Positions 1-11,248 of a stretch of DNA of 64,000 nucleotides are shown one piece after another; position 1 is the first letter of the stretch, and every line of letters begins with the position of its first letter. The notes beneath the pieces were generated by a model. That model searched no databases and had not been told where the DNA came from. It saw nothing but the letters and a program-made list of their open reading frames with translations. The translations under genes were made by a program, and so were the position numbers. This stretch comes from Craterostigma plantagineum (Eukaryota; Streptophyta; Magnoliopsida; Lamiales; Linderniaceae). The stretch spans positions 25,646,501 to 25,710,500 of the forward strand of contig JAPQWV010000002.1 of the NCBI GenBank assembly GCA_027422505.1, written 5' to 3'.

Positions 1-1989
1 CCGAACTAGGCGGGAAAAGGCCCCTCTTCGGCCCCGACCTTCCCAAGACCGACGAAATCTCCGACGTACTCAACACTTTCCTAGTCATCGCCGAGCTCCC
101 ATCAGACTGCTTCGGCGCCTACATCATCTCCATGGCCACCGCCCCCTCCGACGTATTAGCCGTCGAGCTATTGCAGCGCGAGTGCCACGTCAAGAAACCG
201 CTGAGGGTCGTCCCGCTCTTCGAAAAGCTCGCCGACTTAGAGGCCGCCCCGGCGGCCGTGGCTCGACTTTTTTCGATCGATTGGTACAAACGAAGGATCG
301 ACGGCAAGCAAGAGGTTATGATCGGGTACTCGGATTCAGGCAAGGACGCCGGGCGGTTGTCCGCCGCGTGGCAGCTGTATAAGGCTCAGGAGGAGCTCGT
401 CAAGGTTGCCAAGGAGTACGGCGTGAAGCTCACTATGTTCCACGGGCGGGGCGGTACGGTGGGTCGTGGAGGTGGGCCGACCCACCTCGCCATTTTGTCT
501 CAGCCGCCCGACACGGTGCACGGGTCTCTGAGGGTTACGGTTCAGGGCGAGGTTATCGAGCAGTGCTTTGGGGAGGAGCACTTGTGCTTTAGGACGCTCC
601 AGCGCTTCACGGCTGCTACGTTGGAGCACGGAATGCACCCGCCCGTCGCGCCTAAGCCTGAGTGGAGGGCGCTCTTGGACGAGGTCGCCGTCGTCGCCAC
701 CGAGGAGTACCGTTCGATTGTCTTCAAGGAGCCGAGATTCGTCGAGTACTTTCGCCTTGTGAGTGTTTGATTATCTGAGTTCATTATTTTTTTTAGTCAT
801 GTAATTTAGGGGGGTGTGGGGCATTATAGGGATAACGAATTCAAGGTGTGGCATTATACGGATAGTAATTTTCAAAATTAAGCAATTTAGGGATATTATA
901 TGTTCGAACTCTAGATTTTGCCCGAAATTCTAAGATTGCGGGTATAGTCGAGGCTCTTCGGGGATGACACTATATGAAAAATAACTTTTAAAATTAAGCA
1001 ATTTTGGGACCGAAGTTAGGGTTACATCATATATTGTCCCTAAATTGTTTGATTTTGAAAACATTCTCCGTGTAATGCCACCCTCTAAAATCATTGTTCT
1101 ATAAGGCCACCCTCCTTAAATTATAGAACAAAAAAAATATAATTAACCTTCCGCTTAAAGATCGATATGGGTTTGAATCTTTAATCGTTTTCGGTGAGTT
1201 AAAAACTGTTATCTTCTTAGGCGACGCCCGAGTTGGAGTACGGACGGATGAACATTGGGAGTCGTCCGTCGAAGCGCAAGCCGAGCGGTGGAATCGAATC
1301 TCTGAGGGCAATTCCTTGGATTTTCGCATGGACGCAGACGAGGTTTCACCTCCCCGTCTGGCTAGGGTTTGGGGCGGCATTCAAGTACGCCCTTCAAAAG
1401 GACATCAGAAACCTCAAAATGCTTCAAGACATGTACAACGAGTGGCCCTTCTTTAGGGTCACCATCGACTTGATCGAAATGGTCTTCGCCAAGGGCGATC
1501 CTGGGATTGCAGCGCTCTACGACAAGCTCCTCGTTTCTGAAGATCTTTGGGCGTTTGGGGAAAAGCTTAGGACCAATTACGGCGAAACCAAGAATCTTCT
1601 GCTTCAGGTAAAATGGTAGCTGAGACGTTTGTTTTTTTTTTTCGATATCTATCGGATGATGATGATGACGATGATGATGATGACGGCCTTCTTTTTTTTT
1701 TTTGCGAAAGATTGCTGGGCACAAGGAAATTCTTGAAGGCGATCCTTACCTGAAGCAAAGGCTGAAGCTTCGTGATTCTTACATCACGACACTTAACGTC
1801 TGCCAGGCGTATACTTTGAAGAGGATTAGGGACCCGAATTATCACGTGGAATTGAGGCCACATCTGTGTAAGGAATATGCGGCTGAGCTCGTGAATTTGA
1901 ATCCAACGAGCGAATATGCGCCTGGCTTGGAGGATACTCTTATCCTTACTATGAAGGGTATTGCTGCTGGGATGCAGAATACTGGTTAA
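1..1989 (+). CDS. PPC: Phosphoenolpyruvate carboxylase, plant (C3) type, 3' part of gene
   Basis: Cytosolic PEP carboxylase adds bicarbonate to phosphoenolpyruvate to make oxaloacetate. The window opens inside a long exon. I place exons at <1-758 (codons from base 3), 1221-1607 and 1711-1989, together about 473 residues, roughly the C-terminal half of a ~966-residue enzyme. Seen: the glycine-rich catalytic loop [14 protein letters not shown] (exon at 132-758), [11 protein letters not shown] before it, and the C-terminal tail QNTG, the family hallmark. The residue in [11 protein letters not shown] is Ala where C4 enzymes carry Ser, and KQR is kept at the position where several C4 enzymes have Gly. 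Both point to a non-photosynthetic, malate-sensitive C3 isoform (family knowledge). Introns are GT-AG. The first visible intron carries a MITE-like element. No coding defect was seen. Confidence 0.97.
776..1148. mobile_element. TIR element (MITE-like) inside a PEPC intron
   Basis: The two ends of this intron segment are imperfect inverted copies over roughly 110 bp. Both read inward through an AT stretch, 'aatttagggg', 'tgtggcattata', 'ttttaaaatt' and 'caatttaggga'. The same terminal sequence bounds the element at 2237-2815, so the two belong to one family. No coding capacity. No clear target duplication was found here, so the outer limits are good to about 5-10 bp. Confidence 0.65.
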
Positions 1990-2236
1990 ACGAATAAATG
2001 GGTTGACTTTTTCTTTTCTTTTTCTGAGTTTTTTCGATGCTGCGTGTGTTTATTTCGCTGGTGTTTATTATCCCATTGTTCTGGAGATTTTTCTGAAGTT
2101 TACCATGAATAAGAGGTTGTAATGTGGATGCATAAGCCTTCTTGGGACATTGACGAGAGGCTGATTGATCTAGTGTTGAACTGAAATTTTCAGTATGAAT
2201 GGTTGATGATCTATCTGAAGTTCCTATTATTTGTTT

Positions 2237-2815
2237 GGCTTAATTATTTTTTGGTCCCGTAAATTAGGGGTATGGCATTATATGGACCGCTAATTTAGAA
2301 TGTGGCATTATAGGGTCAGTAAGTTTTAAAATCGTGCAATTTATAGACATTATACCTGATCTAGTACATCTCGTGTCACGCACGTGACCGATTTTTATAC
2401 CGGAAAACCGACGTGGCGTCAGACCGATAACATGCTCGTTTTTGCTATTTTTTTTTGCAAACCGATGACATGCCCGTTTTACAGAAATGTCGCGTCATTA
2501 AAATAATCCGACTTGGCACAGTGTCAGAAATCAATCTAAAAAAACAAAAAAAGGCATGTCGTTCGGCATGGCGCCACATCGGACCTTCCAATATAAAAAT
2601 CGATCACGTGTGTGACACGTGATGTATTTTGGAGAAAAATCAGGTATAAAAATCGATCACGTGCGTGGAACGTGATATATTTTTTGGGGAAAATCAGGTA
2701 TAGTGTTTATAGATTGTACGATTTTAAAACTTACTGTCCTTATAATGCCACACCCTAAATTAGCGATCCCTATAATGTCACGCCCCTAAGTTACCGACCA
2801 AAGAATAATTAAGCC
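2237..2815. mobile_element. TIR element with ~120-bp inverted repeats, downstream of PEPC
   Basis: The ends form a long imperfect inverted repeat, starting GGCTTAATTATT and ending AATAATTAAGCC and running about 120 bp inward on each side. The flanks tatttgttt (2228-2236) and gttttgttt (2816-2824) match at 7 of 9 positions, which would suit a Mutator-type 9-bp duplication but is T-rich and weak. The core (about 2360-2700) has no ORF but several CACGTG-like palindromes and short repeats of the phrase 'atcacgtg'. Probably a non-autonomous MULE or long MITE. Confidence 0.7.
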
Positions 2816-2943
2816 GTTTTGTTTTCTAATTTTTATTTTTATTTACTTTCCTGGATATAATTACAGTCTTAATGACAATCGTATGATTATATCGAAGAGA
2901 GAGAGGGACCGACTCTTCAGTAATAAATATCTTAATCTTGAAC

Positions 2944-2950
2944 TATAAAA
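2944..2950 (+). promoter_or_regulatory. TATA box of the MORF8-like gene
   Basis: TATAAAA lies about 60 bp upstream of the chosen ATG (3005), a normal distance for a short plant 5' UTR. Confidence 0.6.
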
Positions 2951-3004
2951 GGCGTCGACACACTGGCAGTGAGCTCATCCAAAACCGCAGTTAGGGTTTC
3001 TGCT

Positions 3005-4810
3005 ATGGTTAACGGAAGTATGGGGACTCGCTATCTAACGAGCTCTCTCCTTACGAGGCGGGTTTTGTTCTCCGCCCTGTCCCGCGATTCTACGACCGCC
3101 GTCTCGGTTACCAAGGCAAGCTCGATTCTCCGTCGCTACCGTCCGATCGTCGTTGCGTCGTCTAACTTTCTCCGTTTCACTCCCGTGCGACCGTTTGCGT
3201 CGCGTCAGACGTCGTCTTCCCTCAACGATTCGAATCCTAACTGGACGAATCGACCCCCAAAGGAGACGATTTTGCTCGACGGCTGCGATTTCGAGCACTG
3301 GCTCGTCGTCATGGAGAAGCCTGAGGGAGATCCCACGAGGGATGAGATTATCGACAGCTACATTAAAACTCTTGCTATGGTTGTCGGAAGGTTCGACGGT
3401 CTTAATCTCGCAATCTATTTCTCTATTTTCTTTGAAGTCTTATTGCCTTCTTTTTACCTGTTCATGTGTTTTGGTAGCTTTCTCTGTAACAAAAATTGGA
3501 ATTTGTAGTGAGGAAGAGGCGAGGATGAAGATCTATTCTGTGTCTACGAGGCACTACTTTGCATTTGGAGCTCTTGTGTCTGAAGAACTTTCTTATAAGC
3601 TCAAAGGTATATCGTATATATAGTCGAGTTATTATACACGTTTGCTTGGTAGGTAACAGTTGAAGTTTCTTCTTTTTTGGAAAGGTATGATACCTCAATT
3701 GGGGAACTTGTACTTTCATATGCAGAATTGCCTAGAGTTAGATGGGTGCTACCAGATTCATACTTGGATGTTAGGAACAAGGACTATGGAGGTATAAAGT
3801 TCATTATTCATTCACAAGTCTATTATTTTGTCCTGCATTCAAATGTAATATACCAGATATGATTATATTATGTGATTGTTTTACCATATTTTTTCTTTCA
3901 AGGTCTAATGAATACACCTTTAGGTGATCTTGTGCATATTTATGAAGTATGCAAGAAATCTCATTATTTCTGTAGATGGCATATTTGAGTACTTCTAATA
4001 TGTCATTCATACATGCCCGTTCAGTATCATGCCATCTTCATAAATGGTGTCACGTTATCGCTTTTTGCATATGCAGGCGAGCCATTTATCAATGGACAGG
4101 CTGTTCCATACGACCCTAAGTACCACGAGGAGTGGGTGAGGAACAACGCACGGGCAAATGAGAGGAACAGGCGTAACGATAGGCCTCGCAACTTCGACAG
4201 ATCAAGAAATTACGAGAGGCGAAGGGAGAATATGGGTAGTAATCAGAACACTGGAGGCAATTTCGGAGGTGGGCCACCACCAAATAACCCTGGATCAAAC
4301 ATGGGGGCTGCTCAGGCAACGTATGCAGGCGTGCCTCCAAATAACCCTGGTCCATATATGGGAGGAGGTCAAGCAAACTATGGAGGAGGTGGCACACCTC
4401 CTACCAACCCTGGTCAGAACATGGGAGCTCGGCCAAATTATGGAGGCATGCCTCCAAATAACCCTGGACCTAACATGGGAGCTCAGACGAACTATGGAAC
4501 TCCTCCTAATCGGGCACCAAATTATCAACCTGGGTTTGCGCCCAATGTGGGGCCCGGGCAAGGCAATCAACAGAGTGGACATGGTCCTAACTATTCCCAC
4601 CCTACTAATCAGAATGCTCCTCCGAATAGTGGATATGGTCATGGCCACGCTTCGAACAACTTTGGTCCCAACGCTGGACATGGACAGAGCAACCAGGGTC
4701 AGAATATGGGACCAAATCCCAACACCGATGTTGGTCCTAACAATGGCTACGGTCCGTATTCGAATGGTGGAAATGCTTATCAGAATGAGAATGTGCCAGG
4801 CAGAGATTAA
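3005..4810 (+). CDS. MORF8: Multiple organellar RNA editing factor, MORF8/RIP1-like
   Basis: MORF proteins bind PPR proteins and are needed for C-to-U editing of mitochondrial and plastid transcripts; MORF8/RIP1 is dual-targeted. Exons: 3005-3390, 3509-3606, 3726-3791, 4077-4810, giving 427 residues. I start at ATG 3005 because the frame upstream has no other ATG. Residues 1 to about 70 are rich in Arg and Ser without acidic residues, as in a mitochondrial or plastid presequence. The MORF box follows, with the motifs [35 protein letters not shown] and [22 protein letters not shown]. The last exon is a low-complexity Gly/Pro/Asn/Gln tail built from [12 protein letters not shown] repeats, as in RIP1. 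All introns are GT-AG and the frame is intact. Confidence 0.95.
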
Positions 4811-5212
4811 CTCCAGCCTGCCTCAGTTTGCTCTGAGATATGTATATCGAGTAGTAGTTAATCTGTGTTTCGTTCATGTTTATCGTTTCAATATAACAAA
4901 ACAGAATGTGTGTTGTTATTTTGATCGGTGACTTGGGAGTTCAATTCTGGTCGAATAGCGAACACTGGAGGTATTGTGGCGATATATTTTCAAGAAAAAA
5001 AAAAAGATGGTCTCTTTTTCTATGAGCACAACATGTAATCAAACACTAAACCAAGTAACATTCATAGACTTCCACGCATGTAACGATGAGGCCTTCGATG
5101 AGCTTTATAATTGGAAGAAGGGTCTAGCAATATGGCCCATTCACAAAATCGCCGGTACCTTGGACAAGAGAAAAAGGTCATTGTCAATGTACGAAGGATA
5201 GGTATATATACA
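4811..5212. other. 3' flank of MORF8 and spacer
   Basis: MORF8 3' UTR followed by about 350 bp with an A11 run near 4996. A short open frame at 4974-5201 matches nothing I recognise and is not called. Confidence 0.5.
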
Positions 5213-5286
5213 TGGTTCCGGCGGGGCTCGAACCCGCGACCTTCGGCTCATAAGACCAACGCTCTAACCAACTGAGCTACGGGACC
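5213..5286 (-). tRNA. trnI-UAU: tRNA-Ile (anticodon UAU)
   Basis: On the minus strand a 74-nt cloverleaf folds without an intron: D arm GCTC/GAGC, anticodon stem TTGGT/GCCGA with loop CTTATGA (anticodon TAT, reading AUA), and T arm CGCGGGTTCGAGCCCCGC containing the GGTTCGAGC B box. The acceptor stem GGTCCCG pairs with CGGAACC except for one C-A mismatch at pair 4. A T5 run at about 5170-5174 could terminate Pol III. The discriminator is A. Likely a nuclear gene; the mismatch leaves function open. Confidence 0.9.
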
Positions 5287-5299
5287 ATATTAATCTCAA

Positions 5300-5890
5300 A
5301 ATTGACAAATTTTCTACTAAATAAAATTTCTTAGCAAAGGGAAGACAGTTACTTGTGTACTCTTTTTTCTGAGCCCGTTCGTTTTGTTCGAACAGCTATT
5401 GATTCGTTGGTTCGACTAGTCCGAGCTTTCAAAACTCCTAGCCTAGCTAGATAGGGAAACAACTAAGATTAGATATGCTTGGCCTTGAAACCCAAATCTA
5501 CTTGCTGCTCCATGACATTCTTTAATGACTTCAAAAGTGGCAGAACAGAATCATGCTACTATGTGCGCAAAATGGCATAAACTCAATGTATTTTATACAA
5601 AGTACTATGGTTTGTTCTCCACTTAGCTTTCATTACACTTAAAGAAAGAACAGAAAGCATAAAGCAGACAGACACAAATCGAAGAATTCCAAGATAAATA
5701 GAAAAGATGCGGCAAGGTATTTGTTGGGAAAAAAAAAAAGAAGCATGCATCAGGGCAGAACTCACTTTAAAGAAAGATTCCTAATCTCCTTGTGTTTTCT
5801 TTCTTCATTCTCCTCCACTTCCTCTCCAATAATCGTTACTTCAACTAATACCAACCCATAAACGCCATTTAACTACCCTAAATCTCAATC
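5300..5890. other. Intergenic spacer
   Basis: AT-rich sequence, with pyrimidine-rich stretches just before the ATG at 5892 that suit a 5' UTR. No other feature seen. Confidence 0.4.
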
Positions 5891-5891
5891 C

Positions 5892-7117
5892 ATGCCTTCT
5901 AAACCTCCAACGCCATTGCTTCTCTCCATTCTGTTCACACTATGTCTACTACTACACCTCCGAGCTCCATCGCACGCCAAAACGACGAGCCAATGCAGAA
6001 CAAAGTGCGGCCAAATACCAATCAAATACCCGTTTGGGATCGACGACGGCTGCGGAAGCCCTTATTACCGTTACATCATAGCATGCACAGCCTCAGACAA
6101 CCTCGTACTCCGAACTCCCTCAGGCTCGTACCAAATCCTAAACATAAGCTACGCCGACCCGCACATCCTGATATCCGACCCGTCTATGTGGAGCTGCCGA
6201 GACCGTGGGACCCACTTCCGACCCGCGAAGCCCTTCAGCCTCGACGCGAGCACCCACCTGAGGCTATCGCCCCAAAACGAGTACCTCTTCTTCAACTGCA
6301 GCGAGGGAGACGTGATAATGGGGCCCAAGCCTCCCTTCTGCGAGCGATTCCCCGAGCAGTGCGACTCCACGTGCGATACGGACAGCTTCCTCTGCAAGAA
6401 CTTGCCGGCGAGCTGCGGCGGCGGCAGCGGAGGGAGTCATAGAGGGCTGGGGTTGGGAAAGAACGGCTGCTGCTCGTACTGGCCGAAGAGGAGCGAATCG
6501 CTGAGGACAATGCTAAAGCACTGCGCTACCTATACGAGCGTTTACTGGCGGAATCTCGGCGTGACGCCGGCGTTCGATCAGGTCCCCGAGTTCGGCGTGA
6601 GGGTCGACTTCGAAATCCCAGTGACGACTCGGTGTTTGATGTGCGAGGACGGCGGCGGATCGAGGAGCCGTGGCACGTGTGGGTTCGATACTCCGAGTCA
6701 AGATTTCGCGTGCTTGTGCGGTGATGGGAAGAATGTGACTAATGGGGGGTGTAAAGGTATATGCTGCATATATATAGCATCAGTTTTAGTTCGAATTCGT
6801 GATGGGTTTCCTCCATTTGTTGATCGTATTTTGGTCTAATTTTGATCTAGGGAACGGTGATGGTGGGCACAGTAAGGCTGCAGCTGTGGCTGGTAAAATT
6901 ATTACTGAGAAAAAATATCACACAATACAAAAGGTTATAAATATATATATGTAATGAGATTGTTACTGAAGCTTTTTGTATGCTTTGATTAGGAGCAGTG
7001 GGTGGCGTTTCAGTTGCTGGAGCATTCTTTGGAGTTGGAATATGGTACCTGAGAAAGCTGAGAGCTAAAGCGCCTGTCACCCATGGAGTTCAATCCAATG
7101 AGAATAGGCTATTTTGA
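5892..7117 (+). CDS. WAK-type galacturonan-binding extracellular protein with one membrane span, no kinase
   Basis: Exons 5892-6756, 6851-6892 and 6993-7117 join in frame (GT-AG) to 343 residues. Residues 1-29 form a signal peptide (hydrophobic LLLSILFTLCLLLHL). Next comes a Cys-rich domain starting CRTKCGQIPIKYPFGI, the start of the GUB_WAK pectin-binding domain, with further Cys-rich blocks CLMCEDGG and CGFDTPSQDFACLCGDG of the WAK C-terminal type. Exon 3 supplies a Gly/Val-rich transmembrane helix (GGVSVAGAFFGVGIWYL) followed by a basic stop-transfer RKLRAK and a short tail. No kinase domain follows. Arabidopsis has comparable kinase-less proteins annotated as WAK-like. A role as a wall-pectin sensor or co-receptor is inference. 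Confidence 0.88.
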
Positions 7118-7464
7118 TATTGCACGCAAGGAATCTTCGAGTGTCAATCTTTCGATTTACTTGGATTGTGAATTGTACGCTGAGAATGAACACTTGCTGC
7201 TGACCTCTACAAATTGTCAGACAATACATATGTTACATTACAAATCAAGGACTGTATTAATCAATTTGATCATGGAAGAAACCACAGTGGTGCTTCGAAC
7301 CTAGCGAAACCCTTTCCTATACACTGTTCCATGTCTTCCTCTTCACAAACACAAGATCAACGATGGGGAGAAGAAAAATGTAGCTATTTTATTAAAGAAT
7401 CGGAGATAACATGATGCTCGTCGTTCTTCCTAAGTAGAACAAAGAGTTCGAAGAAACTCAGCTC
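7118..7464. other. Spacer between convergent genes
   Basis: 3' flanks of the WAK-type gene (+) and the CDK-like gene (-). No further gene seen. Confidence 0.4.
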
Positions 7465-10409
7465 CTATCGATTTCCATCTTTTCGAACTCTCTCCTTATC
7501 AATCCGAGCCCTTCTCGCAGCTTCTCGAATATGACGGTCATGGTCTTTCATCATCTGATCCACTTTCCCCGAAGGAGCTATCAATGGGCCAGAGTAGTGA
7601 ATATTGTTTCCCCTCGAACCTTTACTGAGCTGCAAATGCAAAATCGAGGTTCAAGAACAAGCAGTAACTAATGCCAAAAAAGCTCTTAACACTATTGCCC
7701 TTGAGTAGGTTAGTTTTGAGGGAACTTGGAATCAGCTTGTGCAACAAGTGAATGTTGTTTCCAGCAAATTTATCATGAATGATGTGAGATAAATGATAAC
7801 ATAGTAAAAAAGTAGAAAAAAGAAGCTTGGCGTTGCTTACAGAAACGGAATTGTGGCTTGGACCTTCATCCTCGTGCTGTCCATTACTCTTCTGTTCTAG
7901 TCTAGTCATGGAAGTAGAAGAAGCCTCCTTAAATGATCCAGGGAATCTAGCTATAAGCTTCGGTTCTTCATTTTGATGATATGATCTATCTCGATGGTCT
8001 TCAGACAACATACTCCTCCTCGCAGCGACTAAACTAGACATGGAAGATAAGTCGGGACCAGCCAAACCCTTCGAAGCATCTCCCACGGCCTTCCCATTTT
8101 TTGCCCAAGCTGCTCGGTTAACCAAGGGCCCAGAGTGAGACGCCCTTTTGTGGACACTCCCATGTTCGCTTTCATCTGCATCTTCGATGGATTTGAACTG
8201 TCTCGGTGGATCGATTGGAAAGCCCGACGCCACTTCTTCGGGGTGAGAGCTGAAAATTTCACTCCTGCTTTTTGAGTTGGGCTGGCTTTGTCTTTTCTGC
8301 ATGCAAATGGAAAAAATGTAGAGCCGCCATTGTAGAGCATCTGTTTAGACCCTTTCTTTTTATAGCATTTTTAGCAAACTAAAAACCCTTGCTGTTTTTT
8401 TTTTTGTACTTTCTAATCTTGATAGCCATCGTAAATAAGAGGTTGAAAAAATTTAGTTACCTTTATCGACGAGATTAGTTCAGCATTCGCATTGGGTGCT
8501 GGAACTGCACGAGATTCTCTCAGCGCTTTCTTTTCGAGGTCATACCTTGTTGTTCGACCTTTGCTCCCAGCAGCCATTTGTCTAAAGATAAAAAACGGGT
8601 CAGAAGATATATCTGGTTCAGCACACAGGGCAAAAAATAATTGCATGGTTAGTTGATAAACTAGTCACCTTCTAGCTTCTTCATCCCGAATTTTCGCATC
8701 GAATTCTTTGCTGGGAGGATACTTTGGCAAGCTCGATGGGTCACAAGGAAGGGCTGCCGTTGTGAAAAACTGTTAAAAGGAAGTATCAAATAAGTAGCAA
8801 AAAACAAAAGTTTCGCCATACAGTGCCTTTCTTCTATTAAGCCTCAAGGATTCTGATGGCTAAAGGTAAAAGACAGTAGGAATTCTCGCCTAATATAACA
8901 AAATGACAGAATTGTACGAACATAAATATACCTCACTCTTCAAAGCAGAGGCTGCAGATCCGCGATCTGAAGGATCTATGGACAGCAACGTCTCTATGAG
9001 AGCTAATGCAGGCCTTGGAAATTCTTTAAACGTTTCAGCAACACGGCGCTGGTAAGGCTGTTGTGGCTTGAAAATCGTGGCATGTGGCAACTTCGACTTT
9101 CTCCAGTATTCTTCCGAGGGCGATCCACAGAGTTTGAAAATCTTATGCAACTGCTCAACCTACATATCGAAAAGAGCCAAGTCGATAATTGTAATAACTT
9201 TTTCTTAACCTTCTTGTCAACTCAAATAATAGCATGCCTCTGTTCTTCCAGGCATGATTGGCTTTCCTGCATATAACTCAGCAAGTATGCAGCCCATGCT
9301 CCATAAATCCACAGCCGTGCCATAATAAGTAGCACCGAGCAGCAGTTCAGGAGGTCGATACCACAAAGTAACCACACGGCTGGTCAAGGGTTGACTCTGA
9401 TGGGGATCGTAGAAACTAGCTAGACCAAAGTCTGCGATTTTGAGGATCCCATTATTGTCGATCAGAAGATTGGAACCTTTTATGTCGCGGTGAAGAACAC
9501 CACGGCTATGGCAATGGTCTAGCCCACGTATTAGCTGCTGCATGTAACACTTCACCTGAATAAACAAAACAAATAAGTAACCAAACGCTCGAATTTACAG
9601 TCGTAAGAACAGACTGAAAAGCTTCTAAAAGACCTGAGGTTCGGTAAACTTGACACCAGGGTGGGAAGCAAGCCCTGCCAAATCATGCTCCATGTATTCA
9701 AAGACGAGGTATAAGCTGCAAGACATCCTTGATGTGACAAGTCCTTCCAATTTGATCACATTTGGGTGGTCGAGCCTACGCAGTATATGGATTTCCCTTG
9801 CCATAAAACGAACACTCTCGGGCTCAAGGTTATCAAATCTGACTTTCTTCAGAGCAACGATCTTTCCATGGTCAAGATCACGGGCTCGATATACATTGCT
9901 GTAGGTGCCCTGGCCAATCTGAAAGAAAAGGAAACCAAGTGATATTACGATCTAAAGAAGAATAAGAACATCATATAAGGAGTGGCCTCCCTTGGCACCT
10001 TATCCAACTTCTCGAAAGAATCTGCTTTCCTTGGCACCCATCCTTTAATGGCTTCGCCGGAGACTGCAGCCAGCCATGGTGGCCACCCAGCGGCGACCTG
10101 TTCTCCTTGGGTCGCTCCAGGGACCATCCCAGTTCTTGGATGGTTCAGCGTTGAACGGCGCTCTGTCTTTTCCTTTTTCCTCTCAAGGTTTTCTCCATGT
10201 ATCCTAGTCGAACCATTTCCTTGCTTATCTATCGAAATCACTCCACCCTCGTAATTACTGGCGTTATCCAATCTATCTCTGACCCTAAAACTCTCCTCTT
10301 TTCTTGTTCCTGGACCTCGTAAATCAGATGATACTTTATTTAAGGGCTTCTCCCTCGGACTATCCTTGTCATCTACAGTGGTAGAGGGTTTTCCACAAAC
10401 GCAACCCAT
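7465..10409 (-). CDS. CDK-like Ser/Thr protein kinase, N-myristoylated (IBS1-like)
   Basis: Eight exons (minus strand, 5' to 3'): 9999-10409, 9634-9918, 9238-9555, 8932-9159, 8669-8769, 8461-8581, 7841-8296, 7465-7629, giving 694 residues in an unbroken frame. The N-terminus MGCVCGK is a myristoylation plus palmitoylation signal, so the kinase is probably at the plasma membrane. The kinase domain starts after about residue 135: GQGTYSNVYRA (P loop), VALKKVRF (Lys), HRDIKGSNLL (catalytic loop), DFGLASF, and VVTLWYRPPELLLG (CDK-type activation segment). A long basic C-terminus follows, ending in the conserved block around MMKDHDRHIREAARRAR. This is the layout of the IBS1 family (impaired in BABA-induced sterility 1), tied to defence priming. 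The third intron starts with GC, not GT (see findings). Confidence 0.95.
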
Positions 10410-11248
10410 TGTAGTTCAAAACAAACCCCTACTCCCTTCCGTTACGTACACACAGTAAGAAACTGTGACCTATGATTCACATCTAAAGAGTAAACTAAGC
10501 AAGAATTTCCCACCAAAATAGTCCCTTTGTTCAACAACACCCCCAAAATAAGTAATGTAATCTGAAAAATTGAACAAATGCGCAAGAATTACAGAGCTTC
10601 ACACCGAAAAGAAGAGGATGGTCAGCTGCAAAACACCAAGAATTCGTGGTTTACGGTTTGACATGGGCTGGATCTAGGGCATGGAGCCGCTGTGCTGTGA
10701 AGATGAAAAAAAGGTGGGAACAATAACAATCAATGAGCTGTATCTCCATTAGTGCGTAGTTATGGCGTCTCTTTATGGACCCAAAAACGACACCGTTCCG
10801 TTCTCCCTCCTAATTCAGCTCTTGAGAGAGAACTCAACACTGAAGAAGAGTGGAGACATCATACTACTTCAACCAGGTTAACCCCTTACCACGCGCTATC
10901 ACTGGCGCGTACGTTACGGTACGGGCGACTTGCTTAAAATATTGAACTTATTTGCAGCAAAATTTAATTTACAAATTCATCAAAGAAGAAATATAAAAAT
11001 AAGAGTATACTCGCTTTTAAACCGTGGTCGTTGAGTTCAGAAGTACGCCCATAAATATAGTTAGGTGAGACCGAGAGATTGTTTCGTGAATCGTAGCATC
11101 AGTTACTGTACCATGTAGATGGTTTCTCAAATCTATAGCTTTATATTATGATAATAAATTAATAATAATAATTTAAAATGGCATCCTTCTAATCCATTAA
11201 TGATGAACAGTTTAATTCATAATCATGCATGCAGAGTTAAAATAGAGG
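10410..11248. other. 5' flank of the kinase gene and AT-rich spacer
   Basis: Probable 5' UTR and promoter of the minus-strand kinase (10410 to about 10700), then AT-rich spacer. The short open frame at 10752-10937 has no recognisable similarity. Confidence 0.4.

Noticed and set aside
4974..5201. 75-residue open frame after MORF8
   Set aside because: No recognised domain and no promoter signal of note; starts upstream of an A-rich run in probable 3' flank.
10752..10937. 61-residue open frame upstream of the kinase gene
   Set aside because: No domain, atypical composition, likely promoter sequence of the kinase gene.
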